Counted from the first letter of the stretch, positions 8,958 to 17,288 are shown. The stretch: DNA of 64,000 nucleotides from an uncultured Clostridium sp. (GCA_948465565.1 CAOJXR010000001.1:1-64000); one strand, 5' to 3'. Notes: generated by a model from the letters alone, not told the origin. Translations and numbers: made by a program.

Positions 8958-9033
8958 TGGCTCCTCTTGTTGGACTCGAACCAACGACCTATCGGTTAAC
9001 AGCCGAGCGCTCTACCAACTGAGCTAAAGAGGA
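8958..9033 (-). tRNA. tRNA-Asn (anticodon GTT), second identical copy
   Basis: The reverse complement of 8958-9033 is identical, base for base over 76 positions, to the tRNA-Asn at 60-135, including the encoded CCA. No 5S rRNA precedes it; it has its own promoter (9055-9083) and terminator. The two copies form a 76-bp inverted repeat around the block 136-8957. Confidence 0.97.
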
Positions 9034-9054
9034 ATATTTCTTTCAACGATTAAA

Positions 9055-9083
9055 ATTATATATTATGTGATTTATTAATGCAA
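9055..9083 (-). promoter_or_regulatory. Promoter of the minus-strand tRNA-Asn
   Basis: Reading the minus strand, TTGCAT (9078-9083) and TATAAT (9055-9060) are separated by 17 bases, and the tRNA begins 21 bases after the -10 box. This fits a housekeeping sigma factor promoter. Confidence 0.7.
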
Positions 9084-9110
9084 TAGTTTTAAGAAAATAT
9101 TATATTAAAT

Positions 9111-10016
9111 TTATATTACAAATAATCGTATATTATATAGTATGAAGAAAGCTATCAAAATTATACCTTCTTTTCTTCTAATTTCCTCATTTTGATTTTT
9201 CAAACATGCAATTATAACAATTAATGTTACTATACTTAAAAATAATAAGTCAAAATTATAATCAGATGAAAACTCGATTGGTTTTATTAAACTTGTAGTC
9301 CCAAGAACTAAAAGCAAATTAAATATATTAGAACCAATTATATTACCAACAGCAATTTGCATTGTATTTTTCCTTACTGCAACTATTGAAGTAACTAACT
9401 CTGGCAAAGAAGTTCCAAGTGCAACAATTGTAATTCCTATTATTTTTTCACTGATATTTAATTTTTGACCAAGTTCAGAAGCATTATCAACAACTAAATC
9501 ACCACCATATTTAAGCAAAACTATCCCAAGTATTAAGAAAAACACAGATTTTATAAGCGAACTCTGAGCAGGTTTATCATTATTTTCTTCACCTCTAAAA
9601 GTTGATAATATAAAAATACCAAATAGTAATAATAACATTATTCCTTCAGGTTTAGTTATTTCTCCATACATATTTCCAAACATTCCAACAACCAAAATTG
9701 AAAATAACATTAATATTATATTTGATTCTTTTTTTATTTTTATAGGCTTTATCAAACTCATTATTCCTAAGATTAATAAAAGATTATATATGCAACTTCC
9801 AACAATATTCCCTACAACTAAACTATAATGTCCATCCAAAATAGACTTTATACTCACCATAAGTTCGGGAAGAGACGTACCAACTGCAATAACTGTAAGA
9901 CCTATTATAAACTCAGATATTTTAAATTTTCTTGCGATATTACTAGCAGCATCTATTAAAAAATCTGCTCCTTTAATCAAGAAAAATAAGCCAACTATTA
10001 TAAGTAAAACATTCAT
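9111..10016 (-). CDS. Calcium/sodium antiporter, CaCA family (YrbG-like)
   Basis: A 301-residue integral membrane cation/Ca2+ exchanger with about ten hydrophobic segments. It has the two inverted alpha-repeats of the family: GLTVIAVGTSLPELMVS near residue 40 and GITIVALGTSLPELVTS near residue 195. Each ends in the ion-binding GTSLPEL glutamate, and each is followed by GN(I)VGS/GNIIGSN motifs. It exchanges Na+ or H+ for Ca2+ across the membrane. I placed the start at 10016 (MNVLLIIVG) because GGAGAAATAA lies just upstream; a longer frame begins at 10076 but enters the palindrome region. It is divergent from thyX. Confidence 0.9.
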   Translation of the reverse strand: MNVLLIIVGLFFLIKGADFLIDAASNIARKFKISEFIIGLTVIAVGTSLPELMVSIKSILDGHYSLVVGNIVGSCIYNLLLILGIMSLIKPIKIKKESNIILMLFSILVVGMFGNMYGEITKPEGIMLLLLFGIFILSTFRGEENNDKPAQSSLIKSVFFLILGIVLLKYGGDLVVDNASELGQKLNISEKIIGITIVALGTSLPELVTSIVAVRKNTMQIAVGNIIGSNIFNLLLVLGTTSLIKPIEFSSDYNFDLLFLSIVTLIVIIACLKNQNEEIRRKEGIILIAFFILYNIRLFVI

Positions 10017-10060
10017 TTTATTTCTCCAAATAAATTTATTTATATTATTTTTTCCTTTAT

Positions 10061-10133
10061 TTTTTCTTATATTCAATTATTGAATTATATTTCTATTTGT
10101 GATATATAATTCAATAATTGAATATAAGAAAAA
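10061..10133. repeat. Perfect 30-bp inverted repeat with two nested 15-bp palindromes
   Basis: Bases 10061-10090 are exactly complementary to 10104-10133, with a 13-base centre. Each arm holds a palindrome of its own: ATTCAATTATTGAAT at 10071-10085 and ATTCAATAATTGAAT at 10109-10123. The element lies between the divergent antiporter and thyX genes, upstream of both ribosome binding sites. It could be a paired operator for a dimeric regulator or a transcribed hairpin in either 5' leader. Confidence 0.75.
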
Positions 10134-10157
10134 TATATTGTGGAAAGGATTGTAAAA

Positions 10158-11576
10158 ATGAAAATAGAATTAATTGGTGGTTATGAAAAAAATGAATTAG
10201 AAACAAGAATTCAAAAAGTTGCTGCAGCAGGTAAACTCTCTAGATTTCCAGGAAACGTTTTCGAGGTTTTAGATTCATGTAATGATTATGAGAAAAATTT
10301 AAAACTAGTAAAAAGAATTATAGGTATGGGACATAAGTCTATTATTGAACATGATTATTTAGTATTTGCTTTATGTGATGTTACACCTATTGTTGAGCAA
10401 ACTATTATTGGTAACAGACTAACTTCATTTACAATAAAATCAAGACGTGAAGTAGATTTTAGAAATGCAGGATTTTATGTTCCAGAATTTCGTAATAAAG
10501 ATTTACAACCTCACGAAAAAAATGAAGATTTAAAAGAAAAATATATTTCACATATGAAGTATTTATTCAATACTTATGGAGATATTGCTGACGCTGGTAT
10601 AAATGTTGAAGATGCTCGTTTTATATTACCATATTCTTTCCACGCCAATATTATAATGGGACTAAACGCACGTGAACTTGAGAAAATGATAATTTATTTA
10701 ACACGTGGACAAGTAAGCGAAATTGCTGAATTAAAAGAATTCGGGGAGAACCTATATAGATTGGTTAAAGATTATGCACCTTATTTAATAGATGGGATAG
10801 AAACTGCTAATGGTTCTAATACTCAATTTGAATATATGGAATCTATTATAGAAAGACCAGAAATAAAAATTATTGATAAACCACAGTTAATTAGCTATAC
10901 ACCAGATGCGGACGATGTTATTTTAAAAAGCTCTATTATGTATCATTTCCAATGTTCAGAAAAAGAAGCAGAAAATCTTCTAGAAAATGCAACTAAAAAG
11001 GATTCTGACTACAAAGCAAAATCTATGAATATTATTTTACATAAAGAGGAAAGACGCGAACTTGAGCAAGTTAGTTTTACATTCCAAATTCCAATTTCTT
11101 TATCAATACTTACTCACTTAACACGCCACAGAATGCACTCATTACTTGTACCAGAGTTCTTGCCAATGTGGAATATGAATAATTATGTTATTCCTGCAAC
11201 TATAAAAGCTGTACCAGAATTAGAAAAAGCTTTTATAACTGCTCATGATGAAAATATAAAAATGTTTGAAGAATTTAAAAATGCTGGAGTAGCCGAAGAA
11301 GATTTAATCTACTTCTACTTAGGTTGTCAAATGTTAAATGTTACAACTACAATGAATGGACGTACTCTACAATGGATATTACGTCTACGTTGCTGCAATA
11401 AAGCACAATGGCAAATTAGAGCTATTGCAAAAGAAATAGCTAAACAAGTTCAGGAAGTTTCACCTCTTCTTGGAAAAGGACTTGGAGCTACTTGTATGAC
11501 AGATTTAGTTTGCTATGAAGGCAAAGAGTGTTGTGGGTTAGTAGATAAATTAATTGAAGCTCAAAAAAATAAATAA
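10158..11576 (+). CDS. thyX: Two-domain FAD-dependent thymidylate synthase
   Basis: A 472-residue protein, about twice the usual ThyX length, made of two ThyX-like halves. ThyX makes dTMP from dUMP with methylene-tetrahydrofolate and reduced FAD. The N-terminal half has GHKSIIEH and a motif ending NRLTSFTIKSRRE, but GNR replaces the RHR of the signature. The C-terminal half (from about 255) lacks GHxS but has TRHRMHSLLVPEF and the typical QWQIRAIAKEI end. The active-site motifs are thus divided between the halves. The start at 10158 was chosen for GGAAAGGA eight bases upstream; GTG 10140 is the longer alternative. Confidence 0.85.
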   Translation: MKIELIGGYEKNELETRIQKVAAAGKLSRFPGNVFEVLDSCNDYEKNLKLVKRIIGMGHKSIIEHDYLVFALCDVTPIVEQTIIGNRLTSFTIKSRREVDFRNAGFYVPEFRNKDLQPHEKNEDLKEKYISHMKYLFNTYGDIADAGINVEDARFILPYSFHANIIMGLNARELEKMIIYLTRGQVSEIAELKEFGENLYRLVKDYAPYLIDGIETANGSNTQFEYMESIIERPEIKIIDKPQLISYTPDADDVILKSSIMYHFQCSEKEAENLLENATKKDSDYKAKSMNIILHKEERRELEQVSFTFQIPISLSILTHLTRHRMHSLLVPEFLPMWNMNNYVIPATIKAVPELEKAFITAHDENIKMFEEFKNAGVAEEDLIYFYLGCQMLNVTTTMNGRTLQWILRLRCCNKAQWQIRAIAKEIAKQVQEVSPLLGKGLGATCMTDLVCYEGKECCGLVDKLIEAQKNK

Positions 11577-11588
11577 ATTGGAATAAGT

Positions 11589-12581
11589 ATGAGGAATTTA
11601 GATAACAAATTAAGAGATAGAAAAGTTGATAATAAAAAATTATTAGAATATGGCTTCAGAAAAGAAAATGAAAAATATATCTACAAAACAAAAATACAAA
11701 ATAACCAATTTGAAGTAAATGTAATAATTGCAAATGATGAAAATTATGCACAATTGATAGACCTAGAAAATGAAACAGAGTTTATTCTTGCTGACCTTGA
11801 AACATCAACTGGTCAATTTGTAGGTAAATTAAGACAAGACTATGATGAAATTATAGAAGATATTATTACAAAATGCACAAGTAAAGAAATATTCAAAAGC
11901 AATCAAGCAAAAGAAATAATAAGTTATATAGAAGAAAAATATGGTGACAAATTAGAATTCTTGTGGGAAAAATTTGATAATAATGCAATTTGGAGAAATA
12001 AGCAAAACAATAAATGGTATGGAATTTTGCTAACGATATCTGAAAGAAAGTTAGGAATTGAATCAGATAAGATTATAGAGGCTATTGATTTAAGATACCA
12101 AAAAGAAAAAATAGATGGTATATGTGATAATATAAAGATTTATCCAGGATATCACATGAATAAGAAAAGTTGGATAACAATAAAGCTAGATTACTCAATA
12201 GAAACAAAAGAAATAATAAAGTTAATAGATAATAGCTATAATTTATCAATAGGAAATAAATGTGGTATGATAGGAAATAATTTAGCACAAAAAGTATATG
12301 AATATTTAACAACAATACCAAAAGGAAAAGTAGTTACATATAAACAAGTTGCGGAAAGCTTGGGAAACAAGGGCATGGCAAGAGTTGTAGGAAATATTCT
12401 TCATAAAAATCCAGATGGAGATAAGTATCCTTGTTATAAAGTTTTAAATAGCAAAGGTGAACTTGCAGAAGCATTTGTATTTGGCGGAAAAAATATTCAA
12501 AAGGAAAGACTAGAACAAGATGGAATTAAAGTAGTTGGTGACAAAGTAGATTTGAATATATACCAATGGAAAGAGGAATAG
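11589..12581 (+). CDS. MmcQ/YjbR domain fused to an MGMT-type methyltransferase domain
   Basis: A 330-residue fusion. The first 90 residues are an extension of unknown fold, residues about 100-225 resemble the MmcQ/YjbR (CyaY-like) fold (WEKFDNNAIWRNKQNNKWY...KKSWITI), and about 235-330 is a methylated-DNA cysteine methyltransferase DNA-binding domain (VYEYLTTIPKGKVVTYKQVA, RVVGNILHKNP). The alkyl-acceptor motif normally PCHRV reads PCYKV: Cys282 is present, but the neighbouring His is Tyr283. The protein probably recognises alkylated bases, as MGMT or alkyltransferase-like proteins do; direct repair activity is uncertain. It starts 12 bases after thyX with a weak ribosome binding site. Confidence 0.75.
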   Translation: MRNLDNKLRDRKVDNKKLLEYGFRKENEKYIYKTKIQNNQFEVNVIIANDENYAQLIDLENETEFILADLETSTGQFVGKLRQDYDEIIEDIITKCTSKEIFKSNQAKEIISYIEEKYGDKLEFLWEKFDNNAIWRNKQNNKWYGILLTISERKLGIESDKIIEAIDLRYQKEKIDGICDNIKIYPGYHMNKKSWITIKLDYSIETKEIIKLIDNSYNLSIGNKCGMIGNNLAQKVYEYLTTIPKGKVVTYKQVAESLGNKGMARVVGNILHKNPDGDKYPCYKVLNSKGELAEAFVFGGKNIQKERLEQDGIKVVGDKVDLNIYQWKEE

Positions 12582-12604
12582 ATAAAATAAAGTAGGTACA
12601 AAAA

Positions 12605-12644
12605 TGAACCCAAAATGTTAGAAAAATCTAATATTTTGGGTTCA
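12605..12644. terminator. Terminator between convergent genes
   Basis: An 18-bp stem (12605-12622 with 12627-12644, one G-T pair) and an AAAA loop. On the minus strand it is followed by TTTTTGT, so it best serves the DUF1836 gene; read from the plus strand it lacks a long T run. Confidence 0.8.
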
Positions 12645-12658
12645 ACTCATACAAATAC

Positions 12659-13204
12659 CTACTTACTCTTTACATCATTTTTATTTTCTGCAAGAAAAGT
12701 ATTTTCAACATACAACTTATGTGCGAAAGAAAGAACAACACTTTTAAGCAGTTTATGTTCAATAGAAATATCAGAACTAATTTCATAATTTTTATTATTA
12801 AAAACAGCAAACAAAGAATTCTCAAGTTCTGAACAAAATTGATTATAAGCTAGTACCAATTTTGTAGTTTCGCCAGCATATGAAATTAATTTAGAAATAT
12901 CATTTATACTATAAACTTGTTTTAAAATACAAATAACAAACAAATAAGCAATATGATCTTTCCTATATTTCTTTTTAATCGGTGCAGGAATAACTTGTTG
13001 TTTAACATAATTATTTATCATAGTTTTTGTTATAACAGGGCTTTCTTCAGAACCGATATATGGACTTAAATACTTTTCAAGATAAGTAACTAATTGATCT
13101 AGATATATATCAAGAGTAGGCAATTCTTGCCATCTTGGAATATGAAAATTATCTATTTTTTTCATTTTAATATTTTTAAAATCTTCCTTTTTACTCATAT
13201 CCAC
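12659..13204 (-). CDS. DUF1836 domain protein
   Basis: A 181-residue protein matching the DUF1836 family by its central part (KTMINNYVKQQVIPAPIKKKY..DHIAYLFVICILKQVYSI...I), which looks like a MerR-like winged helix followed by helices. The role is unknown; the helix-turn-helix character suggests DNA binding. The start is GTG 13204 or ATG 13198 (GGGAAAGTGAG upstream suits the latter). It diverges from the acyl-CoA synthetase gene, sharing a promoter region where a regulator from this gene could act; that link is inference. Confidence 0.7.
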   Translation of the reverse strand: MDMSKKEDFKNIKMKKIDNFHIPRWQELPTLDIYLDQLVTYLEKYLSPYIGSEESPVITKTMINNYVKQQVIPAPIKKKYRKDHIAYLFVICILKQVYSINDISKLISYAGETTKLVLAYNQFCSELENSLFAVFNNKNYEISSDISIEHKLLKSVVLSFAHKLYVENTFLAENKNDVKSK

Positions 13205-13221
13205 TCACTTTCCCAGATATA

Positions 13222-13283
13222 ATAATACCACATGGTCATATTTTAGTCAATAAATTGACATGTTAATAAATATATGATAATCT
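13222..13283. promoter_or_regulatory. Back-to-back divergent promoters
   Basis: Minus strand: TTGACT (13245-13250) and TATTAT (13222-13227) with a 17-base spacer, for DUF1836. Plus strand: TTGACA (13255-13260) with a -10 near 13276-13283 (GATAAT at 15 or TAATCT at 17 bases), for the acyl-CoA synthetase. The two -35 boxes face each other and form the palindrome GTCAATAAATTGAC (13246-13259), so one bound protein could block both. Confidence 0.6.
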
Positions 13284-13300
13284 AGTAATCGATACTAGAT
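13280..13300. promoter_or_regulatory. Operator-like palindrome in the acyl-CoA synthetase leader
   Basis: ATCTAGTA (13280-13287) and TACTAGAT (13293-13300) are exact inverted copies around a 5-base centre, just downstream of the -10 region and 19 bases before the start codon. The position suits repressor binding; the binding protein is unknown. Confidence 0.4.
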
Positions 13301-13318
13301 GAGATAGGAGAATAAAAT

Positions 13319-15034
13319 ATGTATGATAAAAGAATGAATTTATATGATGCAACAAAATTTGAAAACATACGTGGAATAATACGTAATTCAATGGACCAAT
13401 ATGCAGATAATAATGCGTTCATAATAAAAGAAACTAAAGGGAAAGAAATAAAATATAAAAATATAACATATAGACAGTTAAACGAACATGTTGATAGCCT
13501 TGGAACAAAGTTTTTACAAATGGGCCTAAAAGATAAAAGAATTGCAATAATAGGAAAAAACAGATATGAATGGGTTGTAACATATTTAGCAACAATCAAT
13601 GGAACTGGAATAGTTGTGCCACTAGATAAAGGACTACCAGAACAAGAGATAGAAAGTTCTTTAGAAAGAAGCCAAGCAAACGTAATAGTATTTGAAGAAC
13701 AATATAGTGAAATGATGGAGCACATAAAAGAAAACAATAAAACAAATGTAACTGAATATATTTGTATGGATAAGCAAGAAAAATATCCATATTTATATGA
13801 TTTAATTAAAGAGGGAAAAGAACTCCTAGACCAAGGAAACAGAGAATTCCTTGATACACCAATAAGTAGCGAGAAAATGTGTATACTTCTTTTCACATCA
13901 GGAACAACATCAAAATCAAAAGCAGTAATGTTATCACATAAAAACATAGCATCAAATATTTATTCTATGACAAAATCAGAAGATATCCGCTCAACAGACA
14001 CAAACATAGCATTTTTGCCTTTCCATCATACATTTGGCTCAACAGGAATATTAATGTTTTTAAGTAGAGGAGCAACAAACGTATTTTGTGATGGATTAAG
14101 ACATATCCAGAAAAACTTAGTAGAATATCAAGTTTCAACATTTGTATGTGTACCATTACTAATAGAGTCTATTTATAAAAAAATATGGCAAGAAATAGAG
14201 AAAACAGGACAAACAAAAAAAGTAAAATTTGGAATGAAACTAAGCAAATTTCTATTAAAATTTGGAATAGATATTCGTGCAAAATTATTTAAACAAATCA
14301 TAGATAAATTAGGTGGAAAAATTCGTAGCGTTATAAGTGGTGCTTCTGGATTAGACCCAAAAGTTGCAGAAGGATTTAGAGCTTTTGGTATATCAGTAGT
14401 TCAAGGATATGGACTAACAGAAACTTCTCCAGTTTTAGCAGCTGAAAGTGCAGAAGCATATAAAGCAGGTTCAACAGGACTTCCAATGCCTGATGTTGAG
14501 ATAAAAATTGACAACCCAAATGAGAGTGGAATTGGAGAAATAATTGCTAAAGGTCCAAACATAATGCTTGGATATTATGAAAATGAAGAAGAAACAAATA
14601 AAGTTTTAAAAGATGGCTGGTTTTATACAGGAGATCTTGGATATATTGATAATGAAGGATTTTTATTTATAACAGGAAGACAAAAAAATGTCATCGTATT
14701 AAAAAACGGAAAAAATATTTATCCAGAAGAAATTGAAACATTAATAAACAATTTACCATATGTAGAAGAAAGTATGGTTTATGGAAAAGAAAAAGATGAT
14801 GATTTAATTGCATCAGTAAAAATAGTATACAATAAAGATTATATGAATTCACACTATCCAGAAAAATCAGAAGAAGAAATCAAAAATATAATCTGGGAAG
14901 ATATCAAAAAAATAAACAAAACTATGCCAAACTATAAACACATAAAGAACTTAATCATAACAGATGAAGAAATGATAAAAACAACAACAGCTAAGATAAA
15001 GAGATTTGAAGAAATGAAAAAATTAGAAAAATAA
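13319..15034 (+). CDS. AMP-forming acyl-CoA synthetase / AMP-binding protein
   Basis: A 571-residue member of the ANL (acyl-adenylate-forming) superfamily, closest in feel to long-chain fatty acid-CoA ligases. It adenylates a carboxylate with ATP and then transfers it to CoA. All core motifs are present: the phosphate loop LFTSGTTSKSKAVMLSHKN (about 190-210), QGYGLTETSPV, YTGDLGYID and the hinge GRQKNVIVLKNGKNIYPEE. The C-terminal lysine region near TAKIKR is also present. The start follows ATAGGAGAATAAAAT. The chain length of the substrate cannot be told. It is monocistronic, with a terminator directly after. Confidence 0.85.
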   Translation: MYDKRMNLYDATKFENIRGIIRNSMDQYADNNAFIIKETKGKEIKYKNITYRQLNEHVDSLGTKFLQMGLKDKRIAIIGKNRYEWVVTYLATINGTGIVVPLDKGLPEQEIESSLERSQANVIVFEEQYSEMMEHIKENNKTNVTEYICMDKQEKYPYLYDLIKEGKELLDQGNREFLDTPISSEKMCILLFTSGTTSKSKAVMLSHKNIASNIYSMTKSEDIRSTDTNIAFLPFHHTFGSTGILMFLSRGATNVFCDGLRHIQKNLVEYQVSTFVCVPLLIESIYKKIWQEIEKTGQTKKVKFGMKLSKFLLKFGIDIRAKLFKQIIDKLGGKIRSVISGASGLDPKVAEGFRAFGISVVQGYGLTETSPVLAAESAEAYKAGSTGLPMPDVEIKIDNPNESGIGEIIAKGPNIMLGYYENEEETNKVLKDGWFYTGDLGYIDNEGFLFITGRQKNVIVLKNGKNIYPEEIETLINNLPYVEESMVYGKEKDDDLIASVKIVYNKDYMNSHYPEKSEEEIKNIIWEDIKKINKTMPNYKHIKNLIITDEEMIKTTTAKIKRFEEMKKLEK

Positions 15035-15040
15035 ATTTGA

Positions 15041-15071
15041 AAATATCACCAAATTTTTGGTGGTATTTTTT
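15041..15071 (+). terminator. Terminator after the acyl-CoA synthetase gene
   Basis: A 12-bp stem (AATATCACCAAA with TTTGGTGGTATT, one G-T pair) is followed by TTTTTT. Confidence 0.8.
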
Positions 15072-15122
15072 TCGAGTAAATGATATAATCAAAAATAATA
15101 TTATCAATCAGATGGAGGAAGT

Positions 15123-17264
15123 ATGGCAGAAGACAAAACAATCGTAGTAAAACGTGACGGAAAAAAAGTAGAATTCAATAAAGCAAAAATAGCAATAGCA
15201 ATAAAAAAGGGATTTGACAGTGTAAAGCCAGAAAATGGAGAAAGCAAGTACACTGAAAAAGATATAAATAAAGTTTTAAATAAAGTATTAACTAAAATTG
15301 AAGAAACAAAACCAGAAAAACTAAAAATAGAAGAAATTCAAGACATGATAGAAGTAGCTTTAAAAGAAGAAAAATACGAAGATGTATTTGAATCTTTTTC
15401 AACATATCGTGAAAGAAGAAATCAATCAAGAAAATTGTTCTTTGATGAAAAAAAACAACACAAATTTTTAAAAGCAATTGAAAATCTAGGAATGAATACA
15501 TTACCACACGAAGAAGAAACTATAGAAGGAACATCAACAGCAATGGGAACAATGCTTAGTTATGGACAAACTGTTTCAAATGAATTTGCAAAATCATATT
15601 TAATAAAAAGAAGATTTGTAGACCAACATGAAAGTGGAGAATTTTATATTCACGATTTAGATTATTACCCAATGGGAACTACAACATCATGCCATATTGA
15701 TTTAGAGAAACTATTTCAAGACGGATTTTCAACAGGATATGGATTTTTAAGAGAACCAAATGGAATAATGACATATTCCATACTAACAGCAATTGCAATA
15801 CAAGCAAACCAAAATGACCAACATGGTGGACAAAGCATACCTGCACTAGACTATTACTTTGCACCTGGAGTAGTAAAAACATTTAAAAAAGAATTTAAAC
15901 AAACAGTATACGATTTTCTAGACTATTCCGATTTTGGGATTTTTGCAGCAGTAAATGGAATGGAAAGAGAAATAGAAAAAATATCAACAATTAAATTTGA
16001 TGTTAGTATTTTTGACGCATATTGTAGAGAATCAGAACAACTTAAAAGACTATTTAGAATTGCATATTCAAAAGCACTTAGCAAAACAGAGAAAATAACA
16101 TATCAAGCAATGGAAGCATTCATCCACAACCTAAACACAATGAGGTCAAGAGCAGGAGCAGTTCTACCAAATTCAACTGTAAGTTTTGGGACAGATACAA
16201 CACCAGAAGGAAGAATGATTACTAAAAATTTTTTGCTTGCATTAGAAGCAGGAATTGGAAGAGACGAAAAGCCACTATATCCAACAACAATATTTAAAGT
16301 TAAAGAAAATATAAATTATGAAAAAAAAGACCCTAATTATGATTTATTTAAATTAGCATGCAAAGTAGATTCAGAAAATCAAATAATAAACTTCTCATTT
16401 ATAGATACAATGTTCAATTATCAAGGATATAATGAAAATGATAAAGATACAGAAGTAGTATATATGGGGAATTCAATTCGTGTATATGAAAATGTTGCAG
16501 ATAAGACAAAACAATCATCAATAGGAAGAGGAAACTTATCAACAATAACGATAAACCTTCCACGACTTGGTTTAAAGTATGGAATACTAAAAAATGATAA
16601 AATGCAATTAAATGAATTTTTTGAAGATTTGGAAAGCAGAATGGAAAAAGCTAAAGAATTATTACTTGAAAGATATGAATTCCAAGCAGATAAAAGAGTG
16701 TATAATTTTCCTTTCTTAATAGGGCAAGGAAATTGGATGGATAGCGAAAAACTAAAGCCATCAGATAGATTAAGAAGAGTAAACAAACATGGTACTTTAG
16801 CAATAGGTTTTGCAGGTTTAGCAGAATGCCTAAAAGCATTAACAGGAAAGCATCATGGAGAAGACCAAGAATCACAAAAACTTGGGCTAAAAATAATTCA
16901 ATTTATGAGACAAAAAACAGACGAATTCACAGAAAAAAACAGCTTAAATTTTGTGCTTTATGAAACACATGAAAACGATGCAATAGAATATTTTATGAGC
17001 ATTGACAAATCAATATATGGAAAAATAAAAGGAGTAACAGATAAAGAGAAATATACAATTGGCTTTGCACTTCCAGAAGAATATAATATTGCAATAAAAG
17101 ACCAGATAGAAATAGAAGCAAAATACCACGAATTAACAAACGGTGGACATTTAACAACATTGGAGCTAGGAAGTAAATCACAAGGAAATGCAGAAACTTT
17201 TGAAAAAAATATTAGACTAATGAAAGACTCAGGAATCGGATATGGAAAATTAATAATAAAGTAA
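15123..17264 (+). CDS. Anaerobic ribonucleotide reductase (NrdD)-like protein lacking the glycyl-radical module
   Basis: A 713-residue homologue of class III ribonucleotide reductase. The N-terminal ATP-cone (VVKRDGKKVEFNKAKI) and the barrel core are easily recognised (STGYGFLREPN, NQNDQHGGQSIP, GTDTTPEGRM, GRGNLSTITINLPR). Two catalytic features seem to be absent. The finger-loop motif that I recall as MGCRTRV reads MGNSIRV (Asn450 in place of Cys). The protein also stops at GIGYGKLIIK, where family members continue with a CPxCG zinc site and the RITGYL glycyl-radical segment. No frameshift is seen, and an ABC gene starts 24 bases later. A normal RNR role is unlikely; an allosteric, dNTP-sensing or partner-dependent role is speculation. 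GATGGAGGAAG precedes the ATG. Confidence 0.75.
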   Translation: MAEDKTIVVKRDGKKVEFNKAKIAIAIKKGFDSVKPENGESKYTEKDINKVLNKVLTKIEETKPEKLKIEEIQDMIEVALKEEKYEDVFESFSTYRERRNQSRKLFFDEKKQHKFLKAIENLGMNTLPHEEETIEGTSTAMGTMLSYGQTVSNEFAKSYLIKRRFVDQHESGEFYIHDLDYYPMGTTTSCHIDLEKLFQDGFSTGYGFLREPNGIMTYSILTAIAIQANQNDQHGGQSIPALDYYFAPGVVKTFKKEFKQTVYDFLDYSDFGIFAAVNGMEREIEKISTIKFDVSIFDAYCRESEQLKRLFRIAYSKALSKTEKITYQAMEAFIHNLNTMRSRAGAVLPNSTVSFGTDTTPEGRMITKNFLLALEAGIGRDEKPLYPTTIFKVKENINYEKKDPNYDLFKLACKVDSENQIINFSFIDTMFNYQGYNENDKDTEVVYMGNSIRVYENVADKTKQSSIGRGNLSTITINLPRLGLKYGILKNDKMQLNEFFEDLESRMEKAKELLLERYEFQADKRVYNFPFLIGQGNWMDSEKLKPSDRLRRVNKHGTLAIGFAGLAECLKALTGKHHGEDQESQKLGLKIIQFMRQKTDEFTEKNSLNFVLYETHENDAIEYFMSIDKSIYGKIKGVTDKEKYTIGFALPEEYNIAIKDQIEIEAKYHELTNGGHLTTLELGSKSQGNAETFEKNIRLMKDSGIGYGKLIIK

Positions 17265-17288
17265 TTAATCAAAGCAGAGGAAACACAA

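Noticed and set aside
8768..9022. An 84-codon plus-strand frame ending in LVGLEPTT...LTAERSTN
   Set aside because: Its end is the antisense of the tRNA-Asn at 8958-9033. This peptide is a well-known false gene call over tRNA genes.
13282..13947. A 221-codon minus-strand frame opposite the acyl-CoA synthetase gene
   Set aside because: It is the antisense shadow of a strongly conserved gene, has no ribosome binding site and shows a hydrophobic composition typical of shadows in AT-rich DNA.
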